A DNA stretch of 64,000 bases from Anabas testudineus (Eukaryota > Chordata > Actinopteri > Anabantiformes > Anabantidae): positions 5,787,459 through 5,851,458 of the forward strand of contig NC_046626.1 of NCBI RefSeq assembly GCF_900324465.2. The letters are read 5' to 3'. Below, one piece after another: positions 1-21,656 of the stretch. The notes below the pieces were generated by a model. It was given only the letters and a program-made list of their open reading frames with translations, ran no database searches and had not been told where the DNA came from. Position 1 is the stretch's first letter. Each line of letters starts with the position of its first letter. The position numbers and the translations under genes are program-made.

Positions 1-684
1 AACTTTATCAGTGTTGATCTTTTTATCCTAAAATGTTGGGTTTAACAAATAACACCCTATAACAATGTATACCGCTCAATGCATCTAACTTCAGGACATC
101 TAAGTTGACATGACCACATGATGATGTACAACGACCTTATTATGATGGTGGCCATTTTGAACTGGGAGCACTTCAGATTGATCAAGCTAACAGAGTTAAC
201 TTTGTGTCATCGTAGTCGATTGAGTCAAAATCTGAAAATAGCTGGTGTAATTACAGTGTTTTCCTTTAGCAAACAGTTGGACAGTAAATGAAAATCTTGT
301 TTCTGCTGAGCTCCAGTTTAATTTCTCATCTGACTGCACTAGACGTGTACTTCAGGGTGTGTCTGCACATTGTGACATCACTGTTGTGTGAGGTTTCAAC
401 TGCAACACTGCACACTTCAGACTTGATCCATCACCCGTGGTGACTGACTTCACCCATAGGTGAAGCAGGCCTGCAACGTTTTAACAGATGTGTCACAGAG
501 CCTTATGTTTATTTGAAAACTCACAGCATTCACATTTTATTAGCAGGAATGACAGTCAGCTTAGAGTATGAACAAAATACAAGAGTTGAAAAAAACAAAT
601 GTAGGACAGTTTGATTTGCATGTGTTTTTTATTTGGAGGATTTTCTTTTAACAATGTCTCATTAACAGTGTTACTGTTTTTCAG
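1..684. other. intron sequence of col6a1, no exon seen
   Basis: This stretch precedes the first collagen exon visible in the window. I find no Gly-X-Y coding block flanked by splice sites and no repeat I recognise. Since the next exon opens in phase 0 with a collagen triplet, it is most simply an intron of the collagen VI gene whose 5' half lies outside the window. Confidence 0.6.
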
Positions 685-10283
<9,599 letters not shown>

Positions 10284-11733
10284 ACAGAGAAGCCCAAACA
10301 AGGACCAACACGCTTTCGATTTTTAGTCCCATTAATATTCAGTGTCACTCATTTACCATACACTGTGTTCAAATACTTTTTTTTAAAGGAAATGTCACAA
10401 AATGACAATTATGTGGCAGACAAATGAAATGTCCATGGAACTTTTTCCCCTGAATTGAGCCTCCAAGGTTTACTATCTCAGGCTGTGTTCAAATTCCATC
10501 TCATATGCTTGGTGCATGAAGCCACAAGCCAACTGATGGTGCTAAACCATTATAGAGTTTTAGAGTTCGTTGTGACAGTATACATGTGGAAGGATTTTTG
10601 CCTGGGAGGCACAATTCAGAGCGATAAAGTCCCATTTCCGACAGGGTCACATCAGTCCTGGAACTCCATCTTAAACGGCCACATTTGAACTTATCTCTAG
10701 TGTTTAGCAGACTGATTTCTACTCAGGTATTCTGCATCCTTGTATCACTATTAGCTTTGGCCTTTGACTTAATCTACCTAGTGTGAGTTCAAAATGAATC
10801 AGAGATCACCCTCCAGGACTGGATCCCCGCATGTTGAAGGATTGTGTTTAGGGAATTATATGAAAATTTTTGTAGCTCTTACCACTCTTTCAAGTGGTGT
10901 CGATTGTGTCACAATTTCACAGGAAAAAAACAACCTAATTGTAAACTGAAAACTTACAAATACAAAATTTTTGGTGAGTGCCTGCTGTGCCTAAATGACT
11001 GTTAACCTGGAAGGCTGGCTCATGATTGGCTAGCCAACTTTTTTTTTAAGTTTAGTCCCTGTAAAGCGTATTTGAATAGCCAGTTGGGAAGGTTGTGACA
11101 TATTCCCGACTTGATGAAAACTCACACCCGACATCACTTGAAAGCTCTATTAGATCACCAGCCCGACAGAGGAAACAGGATGTGACATCAGGCAGACTCT
11201 CAAACAAAACCCAAGAGGACATCACCTGGTACTAATAAGGACATGACAGCTGGGCTTGACATGTGTGTGTGTGTGGAAATGTTTTTTTTTTTTTACATGT
11301 ATGGGTTTTGGTGAGGTGATTTTTCAATTTGTTGCTTTAGGCAATTGCTCCATAAACAGAGACAGGGGTCTCTGGTTTAAATAAGCAGAAACCTGTTCTT
11401 TATTATCTGTGCAGCAAGGAAGCCTCCACCAGACACACACCTTCCGATCTCATCAGTGTGAAGGGAAAACATCTGTCATGGTTGACGGCTACAAATGAAA
11501 CGTAATGGGATTCATGCTGTGAGCCCCTCTTAAAAACATACAAACACAGTTTGATTCCCATCAGCTGTAAATTCCACACCTTGGGTTTCGTTGTCATCTG
11601 TGGACCAGAGTCTGCCCTGTTGTTATTATCTGTGGTGCTATTAGTCTCAGTGTATCAGACTCTACCCATGTTGTTAAAGAAGATATTTTAACCTGAGGAT
11701 ACAAAACCTCAGCAGTGTTGGAACAGCTCCTTC

Positions 11734-11739
11734 AATAAA
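11734..11739 (+). promoter_or_regulatory. candidate poly(A) signal of col6a1 (AATAAA)
   Basis: This is the first clear AATAAA downstream of the col6a1 stop at 10283, and would give a 3' UTR of about 1.45 kb. No transcript evidence is available, and a variant hexamer nearer the stop could be used instead. Confidence 0.45.
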
Positions 11740-12714
11740 GGTTACTACACCAAAGTCCCTCAGCTCGTTTTTGTCTACACTTGAAGTCTTACAGTTAATA
11801 AAGATACACTAATGTGTATAATAATAAAAATGATAATGTGCATAGTTACCCTATAATACATACAAGAGTCTCGTTTGATCTGGATTTATCCATTATTCTC
11901 TAGAACTCACTTAAACTCTGGCGATGCCTAGAATTAACACCATCATCCATTTAGCATTTTATTTTTTAACAGTACTTTAGTTTATGACAACTTTGTTTGG
12001 TGCGTACTAGACTAACACAGTAGGTTAAATTGGTAAAGATAGAAAACATTGCGTTGTGTCATTACCTAGAATATTTTTGGCATTATTGTCATGTGCATAT
12101 TAGCATGCTGATAGCATTTAGCACTAAGCTCCACATAAAAACAGTGTCTCAGAGGAGCTAGTACATACATTTTGTTTGTTTCCCTGTGCTTATATTGCTA
12201 TGATGCATCTCAACATAGAAGCTAATTATTGTTTAGTTATTATGTAGCAAACCCACCCTAGCTATGACACACTAGATTTTTTTAGCTGTGATTTTAGGAA
12301 TACTTTTCCACCACTTCCACCAACATAAAGTTTCAAATCACAGTTCAATTTAAATACATCAGTATGCCACCTCTCATCCGAGTAGTGTGATCGACTGTGA
12401 CGAGACACACAAGACACATTCAAGCTCATGTCTTTCAATCAGAATCTAAGTAAAGTCTCATGTCTCTAACTCCAACTGCTGGATTGTCTCCTTTTTATTT
12501 TATCCAGTATATTAATAATTACAGTGAATTATTTGAAATAATGATTTTAATTATCAATGTTTCTAATTTATTAATACTTAATAATTACAGTTTCATAATA
12601 ATAAGGGATTTAAAGTGCATTAAAACTGTCTCTTTGCTGCCACAGTTCTCCCAAGTTGAATTCTGTGAACTTCCATATTCCCTTGTTAACAACATGCTGA
12701 GGCCTTTTGCGTGA
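11740..12714. other. intergenic DNA between col6a1 and the first dispersed repeat
   Basis: AT-rich sequence with no splice-flanked coding block and no family I can name. Short open frames here lack homology that I recognise. Confidence 0.5.
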
Positions 12715-13050
12715 AGGGGTTGAGACTGGGGTCGCACGCTGGTGAAGTGGTTCGCACTGTTGCCCCCCCAGCAACAAGGAAGGATCTGGGCTCCAATCCA
12801 CTTGTTGAGGTCTGTGTGGGTTTTCTCTGGTTACTCCCGCTTCCCCTCACCTCCAGCGACATGCATGTTGGGTTAATTGGCAACTCTAAACCGCCCATAG
12901 GCTATGAGTTTGATTAGTTAATAGTGTGAATATTCTGTCTTTGTATGTCTGCCCTGCGATGGACTGGTGACCTGTCCAGGGTGAAGCCTGATTCGTGCCC
13001 AATCACAGCTGGGATAGGCTCCAGAACTCCTGTGATGGATGGATGGATGA
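12715..13050 (+). repeat. fish dispersed repeat with GGAT-type tail
   Basis: The sequence matches from memory a very common teleost interspersed repeat: a tRNA-like head (gtggttcgcactgttg...), a body with 'gcgatggactggtgacctgtc' type wording and 'agctgggataggctcc', then a (GGAT)n tail at about 13037-13050. It is degenerate and non-coding. The exact family (SINE or non-autonomous DNA element) cannot be fixed without a repeat library. Confidence 0.75.
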
Positions 13051-13504
13051 GACTGGTTGAAATCTTTGTGTCCAATCAACATAGCTCGTTTCATGTTTTG
13101 TTTGAGATATCTCATAAACTACAGAGCAGCTACAAAATACATCCACCATTTTTGGATAAAGTCTCTAAGGTGTCTCAAATACTCTTAGTTAAGCTGGCAT
13201 ATTAACTTAAGATAGTGACCAGAGTCCACATTACCTGCTTAACCACTGCATGTTAGCGTTGTCATTACATCTTCTCTGGTCATATTCAGTGCAGTGACAG
13301 AATCCAGCTCACTTTACAGGTACCCCCACTGTCATAGAAAACTCAGTCATTTAGATAATATGATAAAACTGTCCTACACTGTCGGCCATCCGAATCTGAC
13401 TACTCATTTAGACACAGCCTCATGTCCTCCAATATTAATGTTAATATATATCTATCTTAGCAAGACGCACAACATGGTTAAAGTAAGGTTGTAAAGAAAA
13501 GCAG

Positions 13505-13692
13505 GCAGGTGATGTAATGTTTAGCACTGTCACCTCACAGCAAGAAGCGGGGGCCTTTCTATGTGGAGTTAGGTTAAGTGGTGAATCTAAATTGCCCATG
13601 GGTCCGACTGTGAGTGTGTATGGTTGTCCACCTTAGTATGCATGATAGCTTGGATGGGCTCCACAGGACTAATGTTAGGATAATGGATGGTT
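13505..13692 (+). repeat. second, shorter copy of the fish dispersed repeat
   Basis: It shares with the copy at 12715 the head 'tagcactgtcacctcaca', the phrase 'ggcctttctatgtggagtt', the central 'tctaaattgcccatggg' and a GGATGG end. It is more internally deleted than the first copy and in the same orientation. Confidence 0.7.
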
Positions 13693-14129
13693 GTAAAGAA
13701 AAAGCAGAATTTTTACTTTGATTTTCTTTTTCTGCAGCAGAATCACTTAAACGCAGGTTTCAAGTTGAATCCACCCTGTCAGCAAGTATCTACCTGCTGA
13801 AGAACCCCTGAGGAACTCACTGAATCTCTACACGAGTGGTCAGTTAAGTCTGACCTTTGACCTCCCTGTCGAAGACGTACAAGAGAAGAAACTATTCCTG
13901 CTTCAGGGGTCAACAGCTTATCACTAGTGATCTCTTTCATGTATTTGACTCTTCAGTTGCTAATGTCTTAAACAGAGTATGTGTCCCAGATGGATTCTCC
14001 GGTATTAAATAGTCTGTTTTGCAACAATAGACACTTTTTTAAATTATATTAAATGTCTCTACTTCAGCGGAACTTCAGTGGAACTGTCCATGTTTAAATG
14101 AATTTTCCACTTTAATCCTGTGTTCCCAA

Positions 14130-14130
<1 letters not shown>

Positions 14131-14190
<60 letters not shown>
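14131..14190. repeat. (GT)n microsatellite
   Basis: A pure GT tract of about 60 bp in intergenic DNA between col6a1 and col6a2, ending in a short CG-containing segment. Confidence 0.95.
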
Positions 14191-14197
<7 letters not shown>

Positions 14198-14241
14198 CCA
14201 TCTTTTCCTCTATATCTGAGTCCTTGTAGAAGGTATTGAGC

Positions 14242-14848
14242 TAAAATTGCAGTTATCAGAGCATTCCACAGAGCTCCTGCACGTTTATTTGTTTGTTTGT
14301 GTGTGTGCCCACCTGCATGTGACATGATGCATTTGTATTATTTACAGCATGTGCGCGTCCATAAGTGGGTGATTTGTGTTCATGGTGGACTGTTCCTCAG
14401 AAATTTGTCTTGGCTCCCCTCTTGGCTCCCCTCTAGTCTCTAGACTCAATTTCCTCCTGTTTTTTTGTACCCATAATATTTGAACTTATCTCCACTTTAT
14501 TCTCACATTTGACAGTTTGAGCCTCATCCAATTGTGTGCACACATGATGTGGGGTACATCTATTTCTTCATCAATGTTTTTACTGAAAGTCTGCGGCCAA
14601 GAATTGCACTTATCAGATAATTCGACAGAACTCCTGCATGTGTGTTTGTTTGTGTGGGTCCAGCTGCATGGTGATGCAGTCTTTGCAGCATGTGCATGCA
14701 TCTATATGTGATTTACTTGGCTCCGCATGCATGGCGGACTGTTCCTCAGAAATTTGTCTTGGCTCCTCTGTAGTTTTTATGAGTCTCAATTCTTCTGAAT
14801 CCACAACATTTGGACTTCGCTTCTCACTACCATTTTATTCTCAGACCT
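14242..14848 (+). repeat. diverged local tandem duplication (two units)
   Basis: Unit 1 (about 14242-14515) and unit 2 (about 14601-14848) share in the same order 'ttatcaga', 'acag.actcctgca.gt', 'cagcatgtgc', the exact 'ggactgttcctcagaaattt' and 'gtcttggctcc', then a 'ttattctca' block. They differ by substitutions and small gaps. No coding potential is evident. Confidence 0.75.
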
Positions 14849-14899
14849 CAGCACAACATTTCCCCTGAAATTCGCTGGTAGTGACCCAGGTTACAAGCA

Positions 14900-16654
14900 T
14901 AAATTTGACAGTGTGAGCATTGTGTGTGAACAGTTGTGTGGTGTGTGTGTGTGATACACTAATGTAATGACTAACAGCTGCCTTGTCCGAACAGAGCGCA
15001 CATCTGGAGAAAAGGAGGGGAAAAGATTCCTTTTAAGAAGAAAAGAAAGGAGTGTAGATCTGAACTTATCATAAGTTTAATGTAATATCCTGTTTATTTG
15101 TTTTTAAATGTATCTTTTAGATCCAGAACTTCGGAAACATCTGGAAGACATATATCACATACCTACACAGACAGTCGCAGAGATTAGGACATCCTTGTAA
15201 ATAAGCTTTAAAGCTGTCACTTTGCTTATCTGTCCATGCTGTAAACGTAAACACGCATCAGCTGTCTGACCGTGTTCATGTGCATTTGCATTGGCTTGTT
15301 AGACAGCTGTGCGTTTGTGTTCCTGCCGTCACCCCGTCTGTGTGAGTTTTCATCGTAACGTCATCAAGTTGCTCCTTAGTGTGTTTTCTGTGGAAAAGTG
15401 AAAAAACAAAAAAAAGCTTCACAAGCATTAGCAGATTTGAATCGTTAATGACACTGGAACTGATTTTGCAGACCCCCCCCCAACCCCCAGCCTGACACAC
15501 TCTTTCAATGCATATGAAAGAAATAAAGAAAAATTAAAGAGTAAGAGACGGCGTGTGTGGGAAAGAGAGATCGAGAGAGGCACAGAGTAGTTTACTCTGA
15601 TTTGGGAGGAAGGTAATTCCTATTCTATGAGTCACAGTTTTAAGAGAGACCAGAAGCCTCCCCCCCCCCCCCCCCCCCCAACTCCCCATCTCTCCATCAC
15701 ATGCACACACACACACACACACACACACATTGCACCACCGCTCCCTTCTTCTCTTTTTAAGGAAAAAACCCTTCCCTGGCCAAGACAGAAGAGGAGCTTC
15801 AGAGAAATAATTCTGGTCAGCAGCTGGCGTCCTCCTCCTCCTCCTCCTCCTCCTCCTCCTCCTCCTGCTGCTCTTTTCTTTCTCAACCCCTCTCCTCTTT
15901 GGTCACTTTGGCAAAGTTCCGACTGCTGCTGTCCAACCACCTCTAGATTGATTGTAACACACTATACCAGCAGATAAAGGTCATTCAAAAAAGCAACGAG
16001 GACTACATTTTGAAACTTGCTCGTTCATTAACTCCTTTACGTTTCTGCAGTGTAGCAACAGTACGTAATGACTGTAAAGGGAACCATTCACTAAAAAAAC
16101 ATCTTTGATCTGATATTCTTCAATGTTCTATACACATTCCACATTCATTCATTCACATCAGCATCATCCAGACTGATTTAACCCACATGACCTCTTAATC
16201 TTCCTGATCAGATCTGGACTTAAAACCTTGTTCCTGACATCACGTCCTGTGCTCTGCACTGGATAACACATTAGTGGCAGTGTAGCTGGTTAATGCACTG
16301 GCAGCTTTGTAAGCCACATCAGAAAAGTCAAGCAGAATTGGACACTAAGATGCTCCACTACGGTTACTTTACAGCCAGCAAACCACTGCCAACAATGAGC
16401 TTAAATAGAACAGGCATTACATTCCCAAGGTCTATGCAAGTTCAGATGTGTACAGACAAGGTAAATCCTCAAAAGGGGGGACCTCCCACCATGTGCACAA
16501 ACGTCTTATGCACGTACAAATGGTCAAGCAGGCAGCTGAAGCACCTAAATGCATATAAATATGGTTAGCGAGCTCATGGACAGTCTGTCAGTGTTTACAC
16601 CAAGTATAAACTCCTCTCACTCTGCTTACTAATTGCAACCAGGCAGTTTGAGGG

Positions 16655-16691
<37 letters not shown>

Positions 16692-16880
16692 TTTATGAGT
16701 ATGGGGGGGTTATGTCTGCTCTTTATCCTGTTCTATTTCACTTAGACCACATGTATCTGATTAAAGGTGGAAAACCAAATGCTCTGTCTCAGTGATGCAA
16801 AGGCTCAGTGTGTCCCCAGGGTTGCACCATGTGTGTTGCTGAGGACCACATCTATAAAATTGTCACATCTCCTGATTCTA
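14900..16880. other. intergenic DNA upstream of col6a2, low-complexity rich
   Basis: It contains a poly-C run (about 15661-15679), a CA tract (about 15704-15730), a (CCT)n run (about 15829-15866) and a GT tract (about 16659-16690). Proline- or glycine-rich frames in it are products of these runs. No exon was found. Confidence 0.6.
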
Positions 16881-16899
16881 AAGAAACATTACATTCATT

Positions 16900-17319
16900 T
16901 GAGGGGCTTAAGGCGTCGTTTAGCGGGGAAGCTGTCCAGAACTCCAGCAGCGCGTTGGCCACCTCTTTTACTGTTGCATGGAAGTAAGACTGGTACAATA
17001 GGCCGCCTGTACACGCGCACACGCACACACGTGTTCCTGCAGGGCCACGGCGCCCCCAAGCGGACATCGTTGAGCACTAGGGGTGCGCCGTGCCCGTTCA
17101 GGAGGAGGGATCTGAGCCTGTTTCTTGGGGTGGACCAGGGCTGGAGAGCGAACGGACGGCTCTTCTGCGGCAAGTAATCGCGCATCCACGGCTTTATTTG
17201 CCATTGTCGAGCTCCCGTTGCCCCGTTTTTTCTTCTGCATGCCCTCCAGCTGAGATGAGGAGATAATCAACAGAGGATCCTCCGCTCACGAAGTTTTGAT
17301 ATTGTTGGGAAGAGTTCGG
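16900..17319 (+). promoter_or_regulatory. probable col6a2 promoter and non-coding exon 1
   Basis: The stretch from about 16900 to 17250 is unusually GC- and CpG-rich for its surroundings. At 17319/17320 a strong donor (gttcgg|gtaaga) ends a segment without a long frame. The next plausible acceptor is the one before the exon carrying the col6a2 ATG (20019). This fits a 5' UTR exon spliced over a 2.7-kb intron. The transcription start is not determined. Confidence 0.55.
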
Positions 17320-18219
17320 GTAAGATGCGTTTTTACGCACCACAATGCGTGCGCTCCCTCTTTTTTCCTCTCCCCTGTCTGTCGTTACCCGTTTCTGTCT
17401 TTATCCGTGTCATAAAACTAAAATGGCATTTTCCCAGTCACACCAAACTGCAGTGCGACTCCTTTGAAATCCACTTGCGAATGAAAACCACAGCAAAGAG
17501 GACAAGCGCTTTGTCAGTAGTTCTCAGTAATCTCTGCAGACTTTTGCATGAGATCTACCTGTGCAGAGATGAAAAGGTGTGAGGACTCCAACCTAGGTTC
17601 TTGCTCTGAGAAGCAGGAGAGGAACGACTTCTCCTCGACTTCTCCAGATCACAGATAGATGTTTGTCCGCAAGAGGGAGCTACAGCAACACTTCTGTTGG
17701 TGGTAGTTGGTGTGACCATTGAAGACGACTCATTTAAAAAGGCCTTTGTTCTGAAAGCATTGTTTTGCTGAGACGTGCTAGAAAATCTCTTGAGTGAATT
17801 TCAGGACTGTTGCTCTACTGGTGTAATTTATAATAATTATTATGTAAAGATGAAGTTTTACAGTTTGTTGTTTTCCCCTCATTTGCTGCTGTTTACTGCA
17901 GTGGGTATCAGTGGAGGACACTTGCAGTGTGATGAATAGATGAACCCCACACCTTGTTGAATGTGGTGTCATCTGGATGAGAGAGCTGTCAACTGATGTT
18001 GCCGTCCACCACACAGTAGCTATCAGGGCCTCAGATACACCGAAGACACTAAGGCCATATAGTCAGGGTTTGTCAGCTGGTTTCTTTGTGGGCACTAAAT
18101 TAACTGCTAATCGGTTAACAAGTTTTGGAGTTTGTCCTGTGTCTTGAAGTAAAAAGTGTTTCCGCTTTAATTTATGGGATCTGACAAAGTGGGGGCAGCA
18201 AGTATTCCTAAATTACAGC

Positions 18220-19230
18220 CATTTTCATAAACAGCCTTCCATTTTTGGAGGCTTATAAGTATTGAAATAAAATTAACATACTTAGAAAGAAGGATTCCCA
18301 TTAAGTGTGGAACCCATGGTCATGACCAAATGTGGTCAGGTGCCTGACTAGACCAAAGAAGAATATAGAATTTATTTCACCTTAAAAAACTCTTAAGTAG
18401 CTTTTGCTGAATGGTTTAGGTCGTTATCTGTGTGTAATCGAAAGTTATATAAGGCTGAATCTGAGCAGGGAGATTAGCCCTATATACAGAATTCATCCTG
18501 ATACTTTTATCAGCACTGATACAGTTCCATTGACAGCTATACATGCCCACATCATAACACTGCCTCCACCATGTTTGATTGATGATGTGGTATGCTTTGG
18601 ATGATGAGCTGTTTCTCTCCTTCTCTGTACTTTTCTTTTCTCATCATTCTGGTACAAGGTAATCTTGGTTTACCAGTCCAAAGAATTTTATCCCAGAACT
18701 GGTCAGACTTTTAAAAATATTTTCTGTTATCTTTGGGTTTAATCGGGCATTTCTGTTCTTGAGCATTACCAGTGTTTTTTTTACCTTGATGGGAAGCCTC
18801 TGTATTATAAAGCATCTCTTACCTGTAGACTTTGATAATCCCTAAAACCAAACAGCTTCACTAGATGTTGTGAAATGGCCATCATCATTAAGAGATTTCT
18901 GCACTCATCCACTTTAGTTGTCAGTTGTGGTCTTCCAGGCCTTACCAGTTAATTCTTTAATAAGAACCGTTGTAATGCCCACTCCTGATGTTTTTGCTGT
19001 ATGTTTTTTTAGCGTAATGATGACCACCGTTGGCACTTCTTTGGAGTTTATGTTAAAACACAAACACTAATTTAGCTCCTTAAAGCCAGTGTCACACTCC
19101 AAATTCAATATGGTAGCGAACAACTTCCAAAAATTCCCAAAAAATCTAGCTTCATTCCATTACTTATGAACCTGACTCTATGTGCAACTTAAATGAGAAA
19201 CACTGTAAGTTTGCCCATGTAAAATTATCT
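18220..19230 (-). mobile_element. degenerate Tc1/mariner-type DNA transposon remnant
   Basis: Located in col6a2 intron 1. Read on the - strand it carries the decayed transposase region of a widespread fish Tc1/mariner family. On the + strand the familiar antisense wording appears in order: 'actgcctccaccatgtttga', 'gtggtatgctttggat', 'ttctcatcattctggtacaa', then 'tgtggtcttccaggcc'. No frame of useful length survives, so the copy is non-autonomous and old. Exact termini are uncertain. Confidence 0.65.
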
Positions 19231-20034
19231 GTATAGTCACAATTTACATGGTGCGTATTGCTATATAAACTTGTGGTTAACTAATTCCGAATCTGGCTGT
19301 CCACCAAAGCCAGGTGTAGGCAACATTTGTTCTAGAAAGCCACAGCCCTAGAAAAACAAGCAGGACTGTGGATCTTAAGGACCAGGGTTATCTACCCTTG
19401 GCCAAGGCCCTCTCATGGGTTAATAGACAGCCAGTGAAGTCAAGCTGTTGAGAGATGGGAAATCCTCTAGAGGGCAGCAGAGTGAGACTTTGTGAGTTGT
19501 GGTATAAAACCTAAAGAGCCTGCTCTTAAACAACTAGACTGTTTAACCCATGTCTGCTCCCGCTGTAGGGTTTTTTGAGAAGTTGAGGTGCAACTTTTTG
19601 ATTAGGTAATTACCTCAATTTTTTGTAGTCTTGTACTTGACAGTTTTATTTTCTGAGTCAGTAAATCTGTAAAAAACACAGGCCTGAATATATTTAGTAG
19701 ATTTGTTTGTAAATCTGCAGTTTATGGTTGTTGTTTCTGTTTAAGTCATCAAATACTAAAAAGTATAGCCTTTTATGTAACTCATAAAAAAAACTCTGTG
19801 TCAATATTACATGCCAACTATTATTGAACATGTAACACTTTATACATTAGGCTTTAAGTTTGTCTTTCCAGTCCTTTTCATTTTTATTGTCTTTCCTTTA
19901 AATCTTTAATCTTGCATTTTCTTAATGAACTCTATCTACCATCCTTTCTTTAGTTCATTCACGTAGAATCAGAAACAGAGAGTTGCTCTATCACGTGTGC
20001 CCTGTTGTTTTGTATCAGACGGGAGAAGAGGAAG

Positions 20035-20652
20035 ATGCTGAGGTTAGAGGTCGTCGTGCTGTGTCTTCTTCTTGGAGCCTTGACTCACAGCCAGACAACA
20101 GAGTGCACCAGTGAGTGACATCAAACTGGACCTTTTTTGCTTAAATGTCACAGTAATATGTAATGTTGAACGGGTTAAGTCACTTGTTCATAAGATTGAC
20201 AGATTGATGCATTTTTTATGTGTTTCTGTTTTTCACTGAGTTTTATAAATGCTTTTTGCTTTGTCTCTCCAGAGAAGAGAAACTGTCCAATCAATGTGTA
20301 CTTCACCATTGACACATCTGAGACCATTGCCCTGCAGGAGCCACCTCCTGGATCCCTCGCTAAGAGCATCTGGGTTGCTCTAATTTATTGATTTCATTCC
20401 TTGAAACTGAATTAATTGTTGTGTGTTTTAATGTATTTATAAATGGCAGTTGATCAAAGTGGCTTTATTAGCAGTGATGTTTGATGTGTCTTTTTGGTGT
20501 AGAGTTTTACTGAGCTCTTTGCAAGTCGTTTAGAAGATGCTGAATTCAGGGACAGTGTGAACCTCGACTGGAATATTGGTGGACTGCACTTCTCCCAGGA
20601 ACAGAAAATCATCACTGGGATTGGTTCCAAAACACATTTTATTGATGTAAGT

Positions 20653-20729
<77 letters not shown>

Positions 20730-21603
20730 ACTGTGAGGGTTGGACTCAAATACAAGACTAAACACACAAGGTTAATGTGTTGTGTTAGTGATATTTGAGA
20801 GCTTTGATCTTTATCTGGGAACCATGGTAACAGCTGCATCCAGAATGAATTCTTACATTAGTCAGAAATGCTTTTGCAAAGTTCCTGATTTGATTCCATT
20901 TTGGGATATTTGTCCACTTTTGTTTGATTTGTTGTTTAATACATATGAAATCCACTTCCTGCAAATACATGGACTAACTCATAATCCTCCATAAAAAGAC
21001 TTAAGCAATAAAAAATTGTTGCTTCAGCACTTTAATACATTTTTAAATTTCTTTTAACACAGCCGGATTCATTCATTATGTCAGGCTAAATTAAGCTAAG
21101 CTAACCTGCTGCTGGCTGTACTCTTATATTTAATGAACAAAAATGAGAGTGATATCATAAATATATACGTCTGCTTGGAAATCTTGCCTTGATGTCACAC
21201 TTGTCACTGTTTTCAGGAAGTCAAGAAATCGTACACAAACAACACGTACCTGGGTAAGGGTACCTACATTGACTGTGCCCTCACTAATATGACCAAGGAA
21301 ATGCTGGACTCATCTGCACATTTTCGCAATAACCACGAGGCCCTGCGATTTGCTGTGGTCATCACCGATGGCCACGTTACGGGTTCACCTTGCGGGACAA
21401 TCAAGGAGGCAGCAGAGAGAGCACGTGAAGCGAATATCCGGATTTTTGCTGTGGCAGCTTCCAACAAAGTTGTAGAAACAGGGTTGGAGGAGATCGCCAA
21501 CTCTCCATCTACAGTCTACAGGAGTAACTTTATGGCTGTGGATCTGAGCAAAGGCAAACCCGACATACAGATTGAAACCATTGACCGCATCATCAAAACA
21601 ATG

Positions 21604-21656
<53 letters not shown>

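Noticed and set aside
12711-12917. Short frame with SINE-like wording
   Set aside because: It lies entirely in the dispersed repeat at 12715-13050.
15627-15977. Proline-rich (+) and glycine-rich (-) open frames
   Set aside because: They are produced by the poly-C, CA and CCT runs. There is no splice context, no homology, and both strands are open for the same reason.
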